Assembly: GCF_024054565.1 (NCBI RefSeq)
Contig: NZ_JAMXLR010000092.1
Span: 186,001-250,000, forward strand
DNA from: Aeoliella straminimaris
GTDB taxonomy: Bacteria > Planctomycetota > Planctomycetia > Pirellulales > Lacipirellulaceae
Reading direction: 5' to 3'
Length of the DNA stretch: 64,000 nt
A program made the position numbers and the translations under genes. A model generated the notes under the pieces. It made no database searches and was not told the DNA's origin. It worked only from the letters and a program-made list of their open reading frames with translations. Below, piece after piece: positions 17,820 through 25,479 of this stretch (its first letter is position 1; every line of letters starts with the position of its first letter).

Positions 17820-18974
17820 CTAAAAGCGAAAAATCGCTGCGATGGACGATTCAGTGGGCATGTTTGCCGCTTCCAAAACAAAGACGGACCCACCCATCTG
17901 CAGTGTCTTCGCCGCTGCCAAGTCGTGTGCGGCACTCACGCCGACCGAAGTCTTGCCAGAGCTGAGCGGTTTGCTGTTTGAATGTCGAGTGGCAAAGTCG
18001 CTGGCCAAAAACAGGGTGCTCACACGACCCGCTTTGGTGGCGGTCAAGATGGCGTTGACGTCGTCGCTCGCCATATCGCGCGATGCGGCGAAACCATAAC
18101 GCTCGAGGGCATCGTCCCGCTTCGCCAGGTAGGCGGGTTCGGCCACTTTCCATGCCGCCTGTTGCAGTTCTTCGTCGGAAAGTCCATCGGGGCTGCCGGT
18201 CACTGCTGTGGGCTGCAGGTGTTTGTACTTGCAAGCCTTCTGGAAGATGGGGAAGAGGTATTCGACACCGGCGAACACCAGCGGTGCATCGGTCGTCGAC
18301 AAGAAGGGCGTCAACGCCTGGTCCAGCCGATGAAAGAACTGCAGCAGCTCCTGCTTGTGATCCTCGCCTTCGCCACCACCATGGCCATGAAAAATTGCCT
18401 CTCCGCTGGCTTTTTGTGCGGAGGAATGGGAGTGGAACTGCAGAGAGCTCTGATACTCGTCAATGTTGAGAGCGTCCTGAAGGTCCGTTGGCAGCGTCCC
18501 CAGTTCTACTTCCGAGACACTGTGTTTCGTACCGCTGAGTAGTCGAACGCTGTTTTGACTCACGGCGATGACGAAAAAGCTACCGTCGCCTTGTAGGTAT
18601 CGCACCAGTGGGCTGACGAAGAACTGGTCGCCAACTTGGGTTACCTCGGGAGACTCGACGGGCAGTTTGTAACAACGGCAAATTCCATCAGCCAGCAGTA
18701 GTAGTAGACTCTCGCTACCATTTCGCCAGAAGGGCGCCGTCTCCGAGCTTGGCAGAGCCGCCGCTGGCTCCAGCAGCTTCTCCACTTGCGATTGGTCACA
18801 GCCCATCGATTCGAGGCGTTGTCCCGCCTCGCGAAGATGGTTCTTCAACCGGATGGGATCCTGTCGAGTTTCCCGTCCAGTTGGATGGGTGGGAATCGAG
18901 ATCGATACACATGGTGCCGGCGGATCGGCTATCAGTTGTTCGAGTTCGTCACGGTTGGGCAAAGTAGCCTGCAT
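17820..18974 (-). CDS. baeRF7-like protein (bacterial relative of archaeo-eukaryotic release factor eRF1)
   Basis: This is a 384-residue protein. The N-terminal pattern SISIPTHPTGRETRQDPIRL and the HGHGGGEGEDHKQELLQFF segment, followed by DAPLVFAGVEYLFPIF, are hallmarks of the baeRF family, in particular baeRF7. These proteins share the domains of eRF1/Pelota without being standard bacterial release factors; proposed roles in ribosome rescue or stress come from gene context, not firm biochemistry. No GGQ tripeptide of class I release factors is present. It precedes the 60-residue basic protein and lies in a block with redox and envelope genes. Confidence 0.8.
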   Translation of the reverse strand: MQATLPNRDELEQLIADPPAPCVSISIPTHPTGRETRQDPIRLKNHLREAGQRLESMGCDQSQVEKLLEPAAALPSSETAPFWRNGSESLLLLLADGICRCYKLPVESPEVTQVGDQFFVSPLVRYLQGDGSFFVIAVSQNSVRLLSGTKHSVSEVELGTLPTDLQDALNIDEYQSSLQFHSHSSAQKASGEAIFHGHGGGEGEDHKQELLQFFHRLDQALTPFLSTTDAPLVFAGVEYLFPIFQKACKYKHLQPTAVTGSPDGLSDEELQQAAWKVAEPAYLAKRDDALERYGFAASRDMASDDVNAILTATKAGRVSTLFLASDFATRHSNSKPLSSGKTSVGVSAAHDLAAAKTLQMGGSVFVLEAANMPTESSIAAIFRF

Positions 18975-19174
18975 GTTCTCCTCGCTGGTTGTGGAAGAGT
19001 GGAGACTCCGGGCAGTTGCTACAAGGCGACCTCGCAGTCACTGCCGATTGCCGCGATGAAGTTGCAAATGCCGCGCCAACTCTCACAAGGCCCAAATAGC
19101 AAGGTCTGGCGACCCTTTGCACCGCGGGTGCGGTCGCTGGGCTACCACCTTGGTGTTCCGCATATCAGCGAGGG

Positions 19175-19196
19175 GCCGCTTCGCACACGAAGCGGC
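19175..19196 (-). other. Perfect 8-bp hairpin downstream of the SOUL gene
   Basis: GCCGCTTC (19175-19182) and GAAGCGGC (19189-19196) are exact reverse complements around a 6-base loop, 48 bases after the SOUL-protein stop on the minus strand. There is no T-run, so it may stabilise a transcript end or act as a weak pause rather than as an intrinsic terminator. Confidence 0.4.
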
Positions 19197-19243
19197 AAAG
19201 AGAAGCGGACCGAACGAATTTCGGTCCCAATTGGATTGCCGAG

Positions 19244-19978
19244 CTACTCGCTGTCGCTGTCCGCCGGCTTCACAGGCAGTTGAACTTCTCCCCAACGCTT
19301 TGGTTGGGCAACATCGGGGCCATTGTACCCCAGCACACGTGGGTCCCCCGCAGCCCGCCACTTGCCCGCTTCGCCGATGCTGTCATGGAGCTTGGCGAGC
19401 GACGCGTTGATTTTCTCTCGCGTCACGTCGCCAGATACGCCCACGGCGATGACCGTCACTGGTTTGGCATCGGCCACGGTGATCTGGCCGTACGACTCGG
19501 TCTTGCCATCGCTCTTGCTGCGGTACAGGAACGACATGTCGTAGCTATCGGGCTTATCATCCGCACCCTCAAGTCCCTTGTAGTCGATTTCGACGGGTGC
19601 CGTCATGGCGATACCGCGGGTCTTGATGTGGGCGAACAGCGGGAAGAACGCTGTTTGGGAGTTCTTCATTCCATCGGGACCAGCCCCTTGGCCATCGAAC
19701 GTCGCCCGGCGAACTTCTGGATACTGCTTAATCTCCACGACGCCCGGCGGGGTGGGGCGGGGATAGCCCACGGGTAGGGGGGTGGTCACTCGATAGTCCC
19801 CCGAGCGGTAGAACGTCGTGCCGTCCGCCTGTGGCAACGCATCCACCTTGGCGTCGCCCGCCAGTCGCTCGAGCAATTTGCCCGGCACAGGTGGCTCCAC
19901 AGCTACGTTTTCTTCCGCTTTCACGGAGATTGAGGTGAGAATACCAAGAGCAATAGTGCAAATTGATCGTCCGCGCAT
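19244..19978 (-). CDS. Secreted SOUL-family (haem-binding-like) protein
   Basis: This 244-residue protein has a signal peptide (SICTIALGILTSISVKAEE). The SOUL signature is visible as VVEIKQYPEVRRATF, FFPLFAHIKTRGIAMTAPVEI and a YGQITVADAKPVTVIAVGV strand pair. SOUL/HBP proteins bind haem or related tetrapyrroles in some organisms; the binding residues vary, so haem binding here is not certain. The product is predicted to be periplasmic or exported. It is the first gene of the minus-strand block running down to 13525, although 269 bases separate it from the baeRF7-like gene. Confidence 0.82.
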   Translation of the reverse strand: MRGRSICTIALGILTSISVKAEENVAVEPPVPGKLLERLAGDAKVDALPQADGTTFYRSGDYRVTTPLPVGYPRPTPPGVVEIKQYPEVRRATFDGQGAGPDGMKNSQTAFFPLFAHIKTRGIAMTAPVEIDYKGLEGADDKPDSYDMSFLYRSKSDGKTESYGQITVADAKPVTVIAVGVSGDVTREKINASLAKLHDSIGEAGKWRAAGDPRVLGYNGPDVAQPKRWGEVQLPVKPADSDSE

Positions 19979-20077
19979 GAGAGTTCTCCCAGGTATAGGT
20001 TCCCGCGTAAGAACTATTGCACGCTGGCGGAGAGTGACCAGGGGCGGAGGGGCAGGGACCGGCCTAGGTGCTTCGCT

Positions 20078-20392
20078 TCAGTTCCGCTTGCTGAATCTGA
20101 CTTCTTTAACAGCCTCGCTCCACACAGCTGTGACATGTAGCAAAGTGCCTGGAAGCTGCATGTCAAACTCCGCGGAACCGACCACTTTTAACAACTGATG
20201 CTGAGCATCCGGTGCGATAGATTTCATGATTGACAGCACATCGCCGGGGTCGGTCTCGGTCGGGCATAAATCTCGAGATTGCCCGTTCTCGTAAAAAGTT
20301 GGGGGAGAGCCCACTCGCATGAGCAGGGTCTCGGCCTGAGACGCGAGAAACTGCTGCAGGTGATGAAACGGGTTTTCTGGCCCTTCCACCAT
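20078..20392 (-). CDS. Stand-alone PilT N-terminal-like domain protein
   Basis: This is a 104-residue protein that aligns end to end with the N-terminal domain of the pilus-retraction ATPase PilT: LLMRVGSPPTFYENG corresponds to DLHLSAGVPPMIRVDG, DPGDVLSIMKSIAPDAQHQ to the following helix, and VGSAEFDMQLPG to EVDFSFEVPG. There is no ATPase core, so it cannot be a motor. The ATG at 20392 lies 4 bases after the guaA stop, with GGGAG overlapping the guaA end, so it is very probably co-transcribed with guaA. A role as a regulator or adaptor of a pilus or secretion ATPase is inferred. Confidence 0.65.
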   Translation of the reverse strand: MVEGPENPFHHLQQFLASQAETLLMRVGSPPTFYENGQSRDLCPTETDPGDVLSIMKSIAPDAQHQLLKVVGSAEFDMQLPGTLLHVTAVWSEAVKEVRFSKRN

Positions 20393-20396
20393 TACT

Positions 20397-21947
20397 TTAC
20401 TCCCACTCAATCGTCGCCGGCGGCTTACTACTGATATCGTACACCACGCGGTTCACGCCTTTCACCTCGTTGATGATCCGCGTCGAGATGCGGGAGAGCA
20501 GGTCGTGGGGCAGGTGGCTCCAGTCGGCGGTCATGAAGTCGTCGGTGTTTACACAGCGAACGCACACTGCGTTATCGTAAGTGCGGCTATCGCCCATCAC
20601 GCCGACGCTTTGCACCGGCAGCAGCACCGCGAACGCCTGGCTGGTCGAACGGTACAAGCCGGCCGCTTTGATTTCGCCTACCACAATGGCGTCGGCTTCG
20701 CGAAGCATCTCCAGCTTGTCGCGCGTCACCTCGCCCAGGCAGCGAACGGCCAAACCTGGACCGGGGAACGGGTGCCGCCAGACGATTTCCTCGGGCAGGC
20801 CCAGCTGCAAACCAAGCTGGCGGACTTCGTCCTTGAACAGATCGCGGAGCGGCTCGATCAAGTCGAAGCCCAACTCCTCCGGCAGTCCGCCCACGTTATG
20901 GTGCAACTTGATGGTGTCGGCAGGACCATCGGCCGAGGCACCACTCTCAATCACATCGGGATAGAGAGTGCCTTGGGCCAGGTACTTGGCGTCCTCGATC
21001 TTGTCGGCCTCTTCCTTGAAGCAGTTGATGAACTCATGCCCAATGCGACGGCGTTTTTCTTGTGGATCGACAATGCCTGCGAGCTGGGCCAGGAAGCGGT
21101 CTTCGCCCTTCACAACGTGCAGGTCTGTCTTGAAGTGCGTGGAGAACTCCTCGACGACTGCCCGCTCTTCGTCCTTTCGCAGCAGGCCATTGTCGACCAG
21201 GATGCAGGAGAGCTGCGGACCAATCGCGCGGGCCAATAGCGCGGCGACCACCGACGAGTCGACGCCGCCGGAGAGGCCGCAGATCACCCGGTCGCTGCCC
21301 ACCTGCTCGCGAATACGGTTAATCGTCTCCTCGGCGAAGTCGCCCAGTCGCCAAGTGCCTTCGCACTTGCAGACTTCGCGAACGAAGTTCGCTAGCAGCG
21401 TCTTTCCTTCGACGGTGTGCGTAACTTCCGGATGGAACTGCAAGCCATAGACGGGCCTTCGCTTGTGGCGCACCGCTGCATAGGGGCACGTGCTGGTGTG
21501 GGCCAGCACGGTGAAGTCTTCGTCGATGGCCGTGACCTGATCTCCATGGCTCATCCAAACTTCCGTGTCGCGACGCACGCCGGCAAACAGGTCACTGTCA
21601 TCCTCTACCAGGCAGTGAGCCCGGCCGTATTCACGGCTGGGAACGTTCTTCACCTCGCCACCCAAGGCCTGGCAGGCGAGCTGCATACCATAGCAGATGC
21701 CGAGCACCGGAATGCCGAGTTCGAAAAGCTCGGGGTCGCACTGTGGTGCGCCTGGCTCGTAAACGCTGTTCGGCCCTCCGGATAGAATGATCCCCATGGG
21801 TTCCAGTTCGCGGAGCCGGTCGGCCGTAATGTCGTGGCGAACGATCTCGCAGTACACATGCTGCTCGCGGACCCGCCGGGCGATCAGTTGGGCGAGCTGC
21901 GAACCGAAGTCGAGAACCAGAACGCGTTGGTCGGCAAGGCTGGACAT
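20397..21947 (-). CDS. guaA: GMP synthase (glutamine-hydrolysing)
   Basis: This 516-residue two-domain enzyme converts XMP to GMP using glutamine and ATP, the last step of guanine nucleotide synthesis. The class I glutamine amidotransferase domain has the nucleophile in GICYGMQL and the His/Glu pair in LQFHPEVTHT. The ATP pyrophosphatase domain has the P-loop SGGVDSS. The dimerisation domain ends in the conserved INEVKGVNRVVYDISSKPPA and TIEWE. Length is typical. It is divergent from surE with 179 bases between the starts and is followed at once by the PilT-N-like gene. Confidence 0.97.
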   Translation of the reverse strand: MSSLADQRVLVLDFGSQLAQLIARRVREQHVYCEIVRHDITADRLRELEPMGIILSGGPNSVYEPGAPQCDPELFELGIPVLGICYGMQLACQALGGEVKNVPSREYGRAHCLVEDDSDLFAGVRRDTEVWMSHGDQVTAIDEDFTVLAHTSTCPYAAVRHKRRPVYGLQFHPEVTHTVEGKTLLANFVREVCKCEGTWRLGDFAEETINRIREQVGSDRVICGLSGGVDSSVVAALLARAIGPQLSCILVDNGLLRKDEERAVVEEFSTHFKTDLHVVKGEDRFLAQLAGIVDPQEKRRRIGHEFINCFKEEADKIEDAKYLAQGTLYPDVIESGASADGPADTIKLHHNVGGLPEELGFDLIEPLRDLFKDEVRQLGLQLGLPEEIVWRHPFPGPGLAVRCLGEVTRDKLEMLREADAIVVGEIKAAGLYRSTSQAFAVLLPVQSVGVMGDSRTYDNAVCVRCVNTDDFMTADWSHLPHDLLSRISTRIINEVKGVNRVVYDISSKPPATIEWE

Positions 21948-22126
21948 AGAAGTGGGAGTTTGGGGTCGAAGGGCTGGGGGCGTCGGCTGACGGAAAACCC
22001 AATATTGTAGCGACTTTATGGCGGCCGACTATCCGCACCGTTGCTGGGCTCGTACCCTCTGCGCTATAGTGCAATTTCCACTTGGATTCCCAATCCCAGA
22101 GTCCCCGACCCCCGATCCCACCTTCC

Positions 22127-22918
22127 ATGCTGATTTTGCTCACAAACGACGACGGAATTTACGCCCCCGGTTTGGCCGCCATGGAGCGAGAGCTGCGGCG
22201 GATTGGCGACGTCGTGGTGGTAGCCCCCGCTACCGAGCAGAGCGGCGTGGGGCACTCGATCACGTTCTTGACGCCACTGATGGCCAAGGAGGCTACGCTG
22301 GGTGATTTTGGCGACCCTTCGACCCCACGACGGCGGGGTTGGGCAGTCGAGGGAAGCCCGGCCGATTGCGTGAAGCTGGCGATTGCCAAATTTTGCCCCC
22401 GCGAGCCCGACTTGGTGGTAAGTGGCATCAACGGCGGACTGAATGTCGGTATCAACGTACTCTATTCCGGCACTGTGGCCGCGGCCACCGAGGGGGCACT
22501 GTACGACATTCCCAGTATTGCGGTGTCGCTGGAATACGACGACGATCCGCGGTTCGATCGGGCTGCCGTGATGGGCGTCCGCGTCATCGAGCAACTGCTC
22601 GAGCAAGATGCGTTTGCCAATCACAGGCTGTATAATCTCAACATGCCGACCTCCGCCACGCAGCGGTCCGATGCGGACCCTCCCGAACTGCACATCGTGC
22701 CGATGGGGGTCGCGCGGTGGCCGGCCGAGTTCGAAGAGCGGCGCGATCCGAAGGGACGGCGTTATTACTGGGCGGCCGGTACACCACCGACCGGGTTCCC
22801 CCGCGAAACGGACCTCAACGCGATACTCGAGGGGCACGTTACTCTGACACCGCTATCGGTCGATCGCACCATGGCGGGTCACTTACCGGAGATGCACTCA
22901 TGGGACATCCAAGTTTAA
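22127..22918 (+). CDS. surE: 5'-nucleotidase SurE
   Basis: This 263-residue metal-dependent phosphatase removes phosphate from nucleoside monophosphates. The N-terminus ILLTNDDGIYAPG carries the metal-binding Asp pair; SGVGHS, the DCVKLA segment, and the VSGINGGLNVG motif (Asn ligand) are all in place. The ATG at 22127 begins the conserved core directly, so the upstream TTG at 22082 is rejected. The last 19 bases overlap the start of the lipoprotein gene, which suggests coupling. In many bacteria surE is beside pcm; here pcm is about 7.5 kb away. Confidence 0.95.
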   Translation: MLILLTNDDGIYAPGLAAMERELRRIGDVVVVAPATEQSGVGHSITFLTPLMAKEATLGDFGDPSTPRRRGWAVEGSPADCVKLAIAKFCPREPDLVVSGINGGLNVGINVLYSGTVAAATEGALYDIPSIAVSLEYDDDPRFDRAAVMGVRVIEQLLEQDAFANHRLYNLNMPTSATQRSDADPPELHIVPMGVARWPAEFEERRDPKGRRYYWAAGTPPTGFPRETDLNAILEGHVTLTPLSVDRTMAGHLPEMHSWDIQV

Positions 22919-23352
22919 CACTCTGTCTGGCCCTCATGTCGCTGCTGACGCTCGGTTGCCAGCCATCGGTCGAACTGCCCGATGAACCATCCAAACCTGC
23001 GGCCTCATCGGAATCAGCGACTCCAGCGGATACGACGGCGGCGTCCGAACAGCCGAAGCAGCAACCCGGTTCGCAAAAGCCATCCGCGCTCAGCGATGGT
23101 ACGAATTACGGCGGCGCGATCGCAGGTGCTCATCGTCATGCGAACATGATGGCGGCCAGTATCACGTTCGATAATGCGATCAAGAACTACCATGCTTTAA
23201 ACGGCGAGTACCCGAAGTCGCATGAGGAGTTCATGAAAAAGTTGTGGGAACCACTGAAGTCTCGCATGCCTGATATCGACGAAGGCTACAGGTGGCAATA
23301 CGACCCCGAGACGCACAAGGTGGAGCCAGTGCCGATCGAAGGAGATGAGTGA
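22900..23352 (+). CDS. Small lipoprotein overlapping surE
   Basis: The ATG at 22900 lies inside the last codons of surE and is preceded by CGGAGA. The 150-residue product has a lipoprotein signal peptide with lipobox LTLGC (Cys near residue 19), a Ser/Ala/Pro/Gln linker to about residue 60, and a compact C-terminal part (ASITFDNAIKNYHALNGEYP onward). That part resembles the lysine-rich pseudopilin-like DUF modules that describe a Y-x-x-x-N-G-x-YP helix. No specific function is known. The overlap suggests expression with surE. Confidence 0.7.
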   Translation: MGHPSLTLCLALMSLLTLGCQPSVELPDEPSKPAASSESATPADTTAASEQPKQQPGSQKPSALSDGTNYGGAIAGAHRHANMMAASITFDNAIKNYHALNGEYPKSHEEFMKKLWEPLKSRMPDIDEGYRWQYDPETHKVEPVPIEGDE

Positions 23353-23465
23353 GCTTCCGCCAACGAGCTCCACCTGACCGATCTAACCGTTACGATCGGA
23401 ATCGAAACCGCACGAATGTGTCCATTTTGCTTGGGGCCACAAGGCAGCGTGATTAGGCTGGAAGT

Positions 23466-24080
23466 ATGTTCCCGCCCTTTCTTCTAGCCCCCCTCAGTGC
23501 GATGTCTCCTCCTCGCTTCATGCTTGCTGCTGCTTCAGTTATGTGCGGATTCTCCGCTATTGCTCACGCGGAAGACTGCTGCCCGCAACCGAGTTGGATG
23601 TTCAAGAACAGCACGTTCTCGCACGCACCGGAAAGCGGCGCGCGGGTCGCGCAGTACGCCCGGCATGATTACGTCGAGGAACTGCCCGATCCGCGACTGG
23701 TAACCAGTGGTTACCGGACCAACCGAACCACGCTGCGCGGTACCAATGGCAGCTACGAAACGAACTACGAAGTCGCCAGTTGGGGTAACGGGCGTGGTGG
23801 TTTGGATGCCGAGTGGGAGCGGTTCCACGACGCGTGGCAAGACTCGTACCTTAGCGGGGGCACTTACAGCGGACCCGCTTATGGCTACGGTTACGGGTAT
23901 GGAAATGGCTACGGCTATGGGAACGGTCGCAGATACGGCTACGGGCCAGGTCCCGGTTTTGGTCCAGGGCCCGGCTTCAGGCCTGGCCCCGGATCTCGAC
24001 CGGGTCCCGTCTATGGTCCCGGCCCTTATCGCGGAGGAGGTGAATACGGTCCGGGGTACGGCTATCGCAATCTGCCGTAG
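23466..24080 (+). CDS. Secreted Gly/Tyr/Pro-rich repeat protein
   Basis: This 204-residue protein has a signal peptide; ATG 23466 is preceded by GGAAGT, with 23502 as an alternative start. After a folded segment (about 45-130) with cysteines near the start (EDCCPQ), the C-terminal 75 residues are low complexity: a GYGYGYGNGYGYGNG stretch and then GPGPGFGPGPGFRPGPG-type units. Such elastin-like or glycine-loop sequences are usually structural or cell-wall associated. It ends 10 bases from a convergent gene. No enzyme motif is seen. Confidence 0.7.
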   Translation: MFPPFLLAPLSAMSPPRFMLAAASVMCGFSAIAHAEDCCPQPSWMFKNSTFSHAPESGARVAQYARHDYVEELPDPRLVTSGYRTNRTTLRGTNGSYETNYEVASWGNGRGGLDAEWERFHDAWQDSYLSGGTYSGPAYGYGYGYGNGYGYGNGRRYGYGPGPGFGPGPGFRPGPGSRPGPVYGPGPYRGGGEYGPGYGYRNLP

Positions 24081-24090
24081 GGTGGTGCCG

Positions 24091-24639
24091 CTAGTTGCGT
24101 AGTTTGGCCGCTTCGGCTTCGAAGTCTCGGTCGGAGTGGAAGTCTTCAATCAACCAGCGATGCTCGTCGAGCACCAGTTCGACTTCCACCGGGAACTTCC
24201 CTCCGCCAGGCATTCCCGACTTGTGTTTTCCATGAAAGATTCCGTCGAATCGCGCTGTGGCGTGAGTAGGGTTCTTTTCGTTGTCGAGCGTGATGTCGAT
24301 ATCGCTGATGATGTTGGCCTGCTGCACATCAATGATGGGCATTAGTTTTTCGACCATCGAGCGGGTCCTCGTGGCGGTGGGCGACAAGTAGCTGAGCACC
24401 CGCTGCATGTCGTTCTCTTCGGCCGCATTCGTGATGCCGGCCAAGGCCACCTCGACCTGTTCGCGTGGAGTGTAGACGATCTGCTCCATGACCAGCGCCG
24501 AAATCGTCAGCACGGCGATGATCACGCAGGCCAGGAACGAACCAATGCTGCGGGTGGTGAAGTACAACACGCCCGAAAAAGTGAGCAGGACGATTCCCAC
24601 CATCAACAGCGGGATCGGGTTTTCAAAGAGGTATTCCAT
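24091..24639 (-). CDS. Membrane protein with two N-terminal helices and an NTF2-like C-terminal domain
   Basis: This is a 182-residue protein. Hydrophobic segments lie at about 8-28 (IPLLMVGIVLLTFSGVLYF) and 33-53 (IGSFLACVIIAVLTISALVM). The remainder (VEVALAGITNAAEENDMQRVLSYLSP through VEVELVLDEHRWLIEDFHSD) has the helix-helix-sheet order of DUF4878/NTF2-like domains. The start at 24639 is chosen because the upstream extension is antisense-like and overlaps the next gene. It follows the 218-residue gene by 50 bases on the same strand. The function is unknown. Confidence 0.7.
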   Translation of the reverse strand: MEYLFENPIPLLMVGIVLLTFSGVLYFTTRSIGSFLACVIIAVLTISALVMEQIVYTPREQVEVALAGITNAAEENDMQRVLSYLSPTATRTRSMVEKLMPIIDVQQANIISDIDITLDNEKNPTHATARFDGIFHGKHKSGMPGGGKFPVEVELVLDEHRWLIEDFHSDRDFEAEAAKLRN

Positions 24640-24689
24640 GGCAGATATTCTAGTGGGGTTGAGGTGAAGAGACGAGCGGCCCCACGTGG

Positions 24690-25346
24690 CTATTCGCCCC
24701 TCACCCAGTATCTTATTCGCTTCAGAATAACGCGTATCCAACTGGCCGTCTTGGGAGGTTTGCCGCTCCAATTGGTGTCGCGAATCCACAATGGCATCCG
24801 CGACGCCAGGGCAGCTTCGGCCTCGTGCGAATGATCGACATGTTCGGAGAAGCGGTGAAGGCGACGGTCGAACGACTGTCGCGAGGCGTCCGAAAGCAGG
24901 CGGGTCAGGAACTCGTCGTCCGGATGTTCCGCAGCAAGTCTCCGCAGCCGCGGCCAGGACTCGACGCGTCGTAATGCCAGGGCCAGATGACGGCGGATCC
25001 TGGGCGAGTCACCGTCGGTCAACTTCGCCAAGCCATACGACTTCGTCCGTTCGGCGCACCGTCCGAGCAACCACATGGCGATGCAGTACCCAGGCCTCTC
25101 GGGCGGACAGTCCCGCAAATAGCGAGCGAGCGGGAAATTGACGGCTGGCTCATCGAACAGTATCTGCCGAAAGTCGTTGCGAAATGCCAGCAACCAACCC
25201 TGTCCGCACTTGCCATGACTGCTCAAATAGTGGTGATAGCGGTCCAGTTCTGCCAGAAATCGATCCACGTCACGCCAGATTGACTTGACGCGGCGGGCGA
25301 TTGGCATTTTCCGATATCGAGGTCGTTGTTGGACCACCGCTGCCAT
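24690..25346 (-). CDS. Hypothetical basic protein, 218 residues
   Basis: This is a soluble, strongly basic protein without a signal peptide or membrane helix. Helical stretches such as VDRFLAELDRYHHYL, RRHLALALRRVESWPRLRRL and DEFLTRLLSDASRQSFDRRL suggest an all-alpha, perhaps HEAT-like, fold. I recognise no family. It is the first gene of a two-gene minus-strand unit and is divergent from the ABC-F gene at 25480, with 133 bases between the starts. Confidence 0.6.
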   Translation of the reverse strand: MAAVVQQRPRYRKMPIARRVKSIWRDVDRFLAELDRYHHYLSSHGKCGQGWLLAFRNDFRQILFDEPAVNFPLARYLRDCPPERPGYCIAMWLLGRCAERTKSYGLAKLTDGDSPRIRRHLALALRRVESWPRLRRLAAEHPDDEFLTRLLSDASRQSFDRRLHRFSEHVDHSHEAEAALASRMPLWIRDTNWSGKPPKTASWIRVILKRIRYWVRGE

Positions 25347-25479
25347 GATCGGGGCCTTGCGTATAGAATGTCGCGCTGGAACTCCACAAAGTGGCTAGCC
25401 GCATTGTAGCAAGCTGGCTGGCGGAGTGACCACGTTTATCATGCACGCGTTCGGTCCCTGACCCCTGACCCCAGCTTAT

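Noticed and set aside
20505..21239. 244-codon plus-strand frame inside guaA
   Set aside because: Antisense to an unambiguous housekeeping gene; no independent support.
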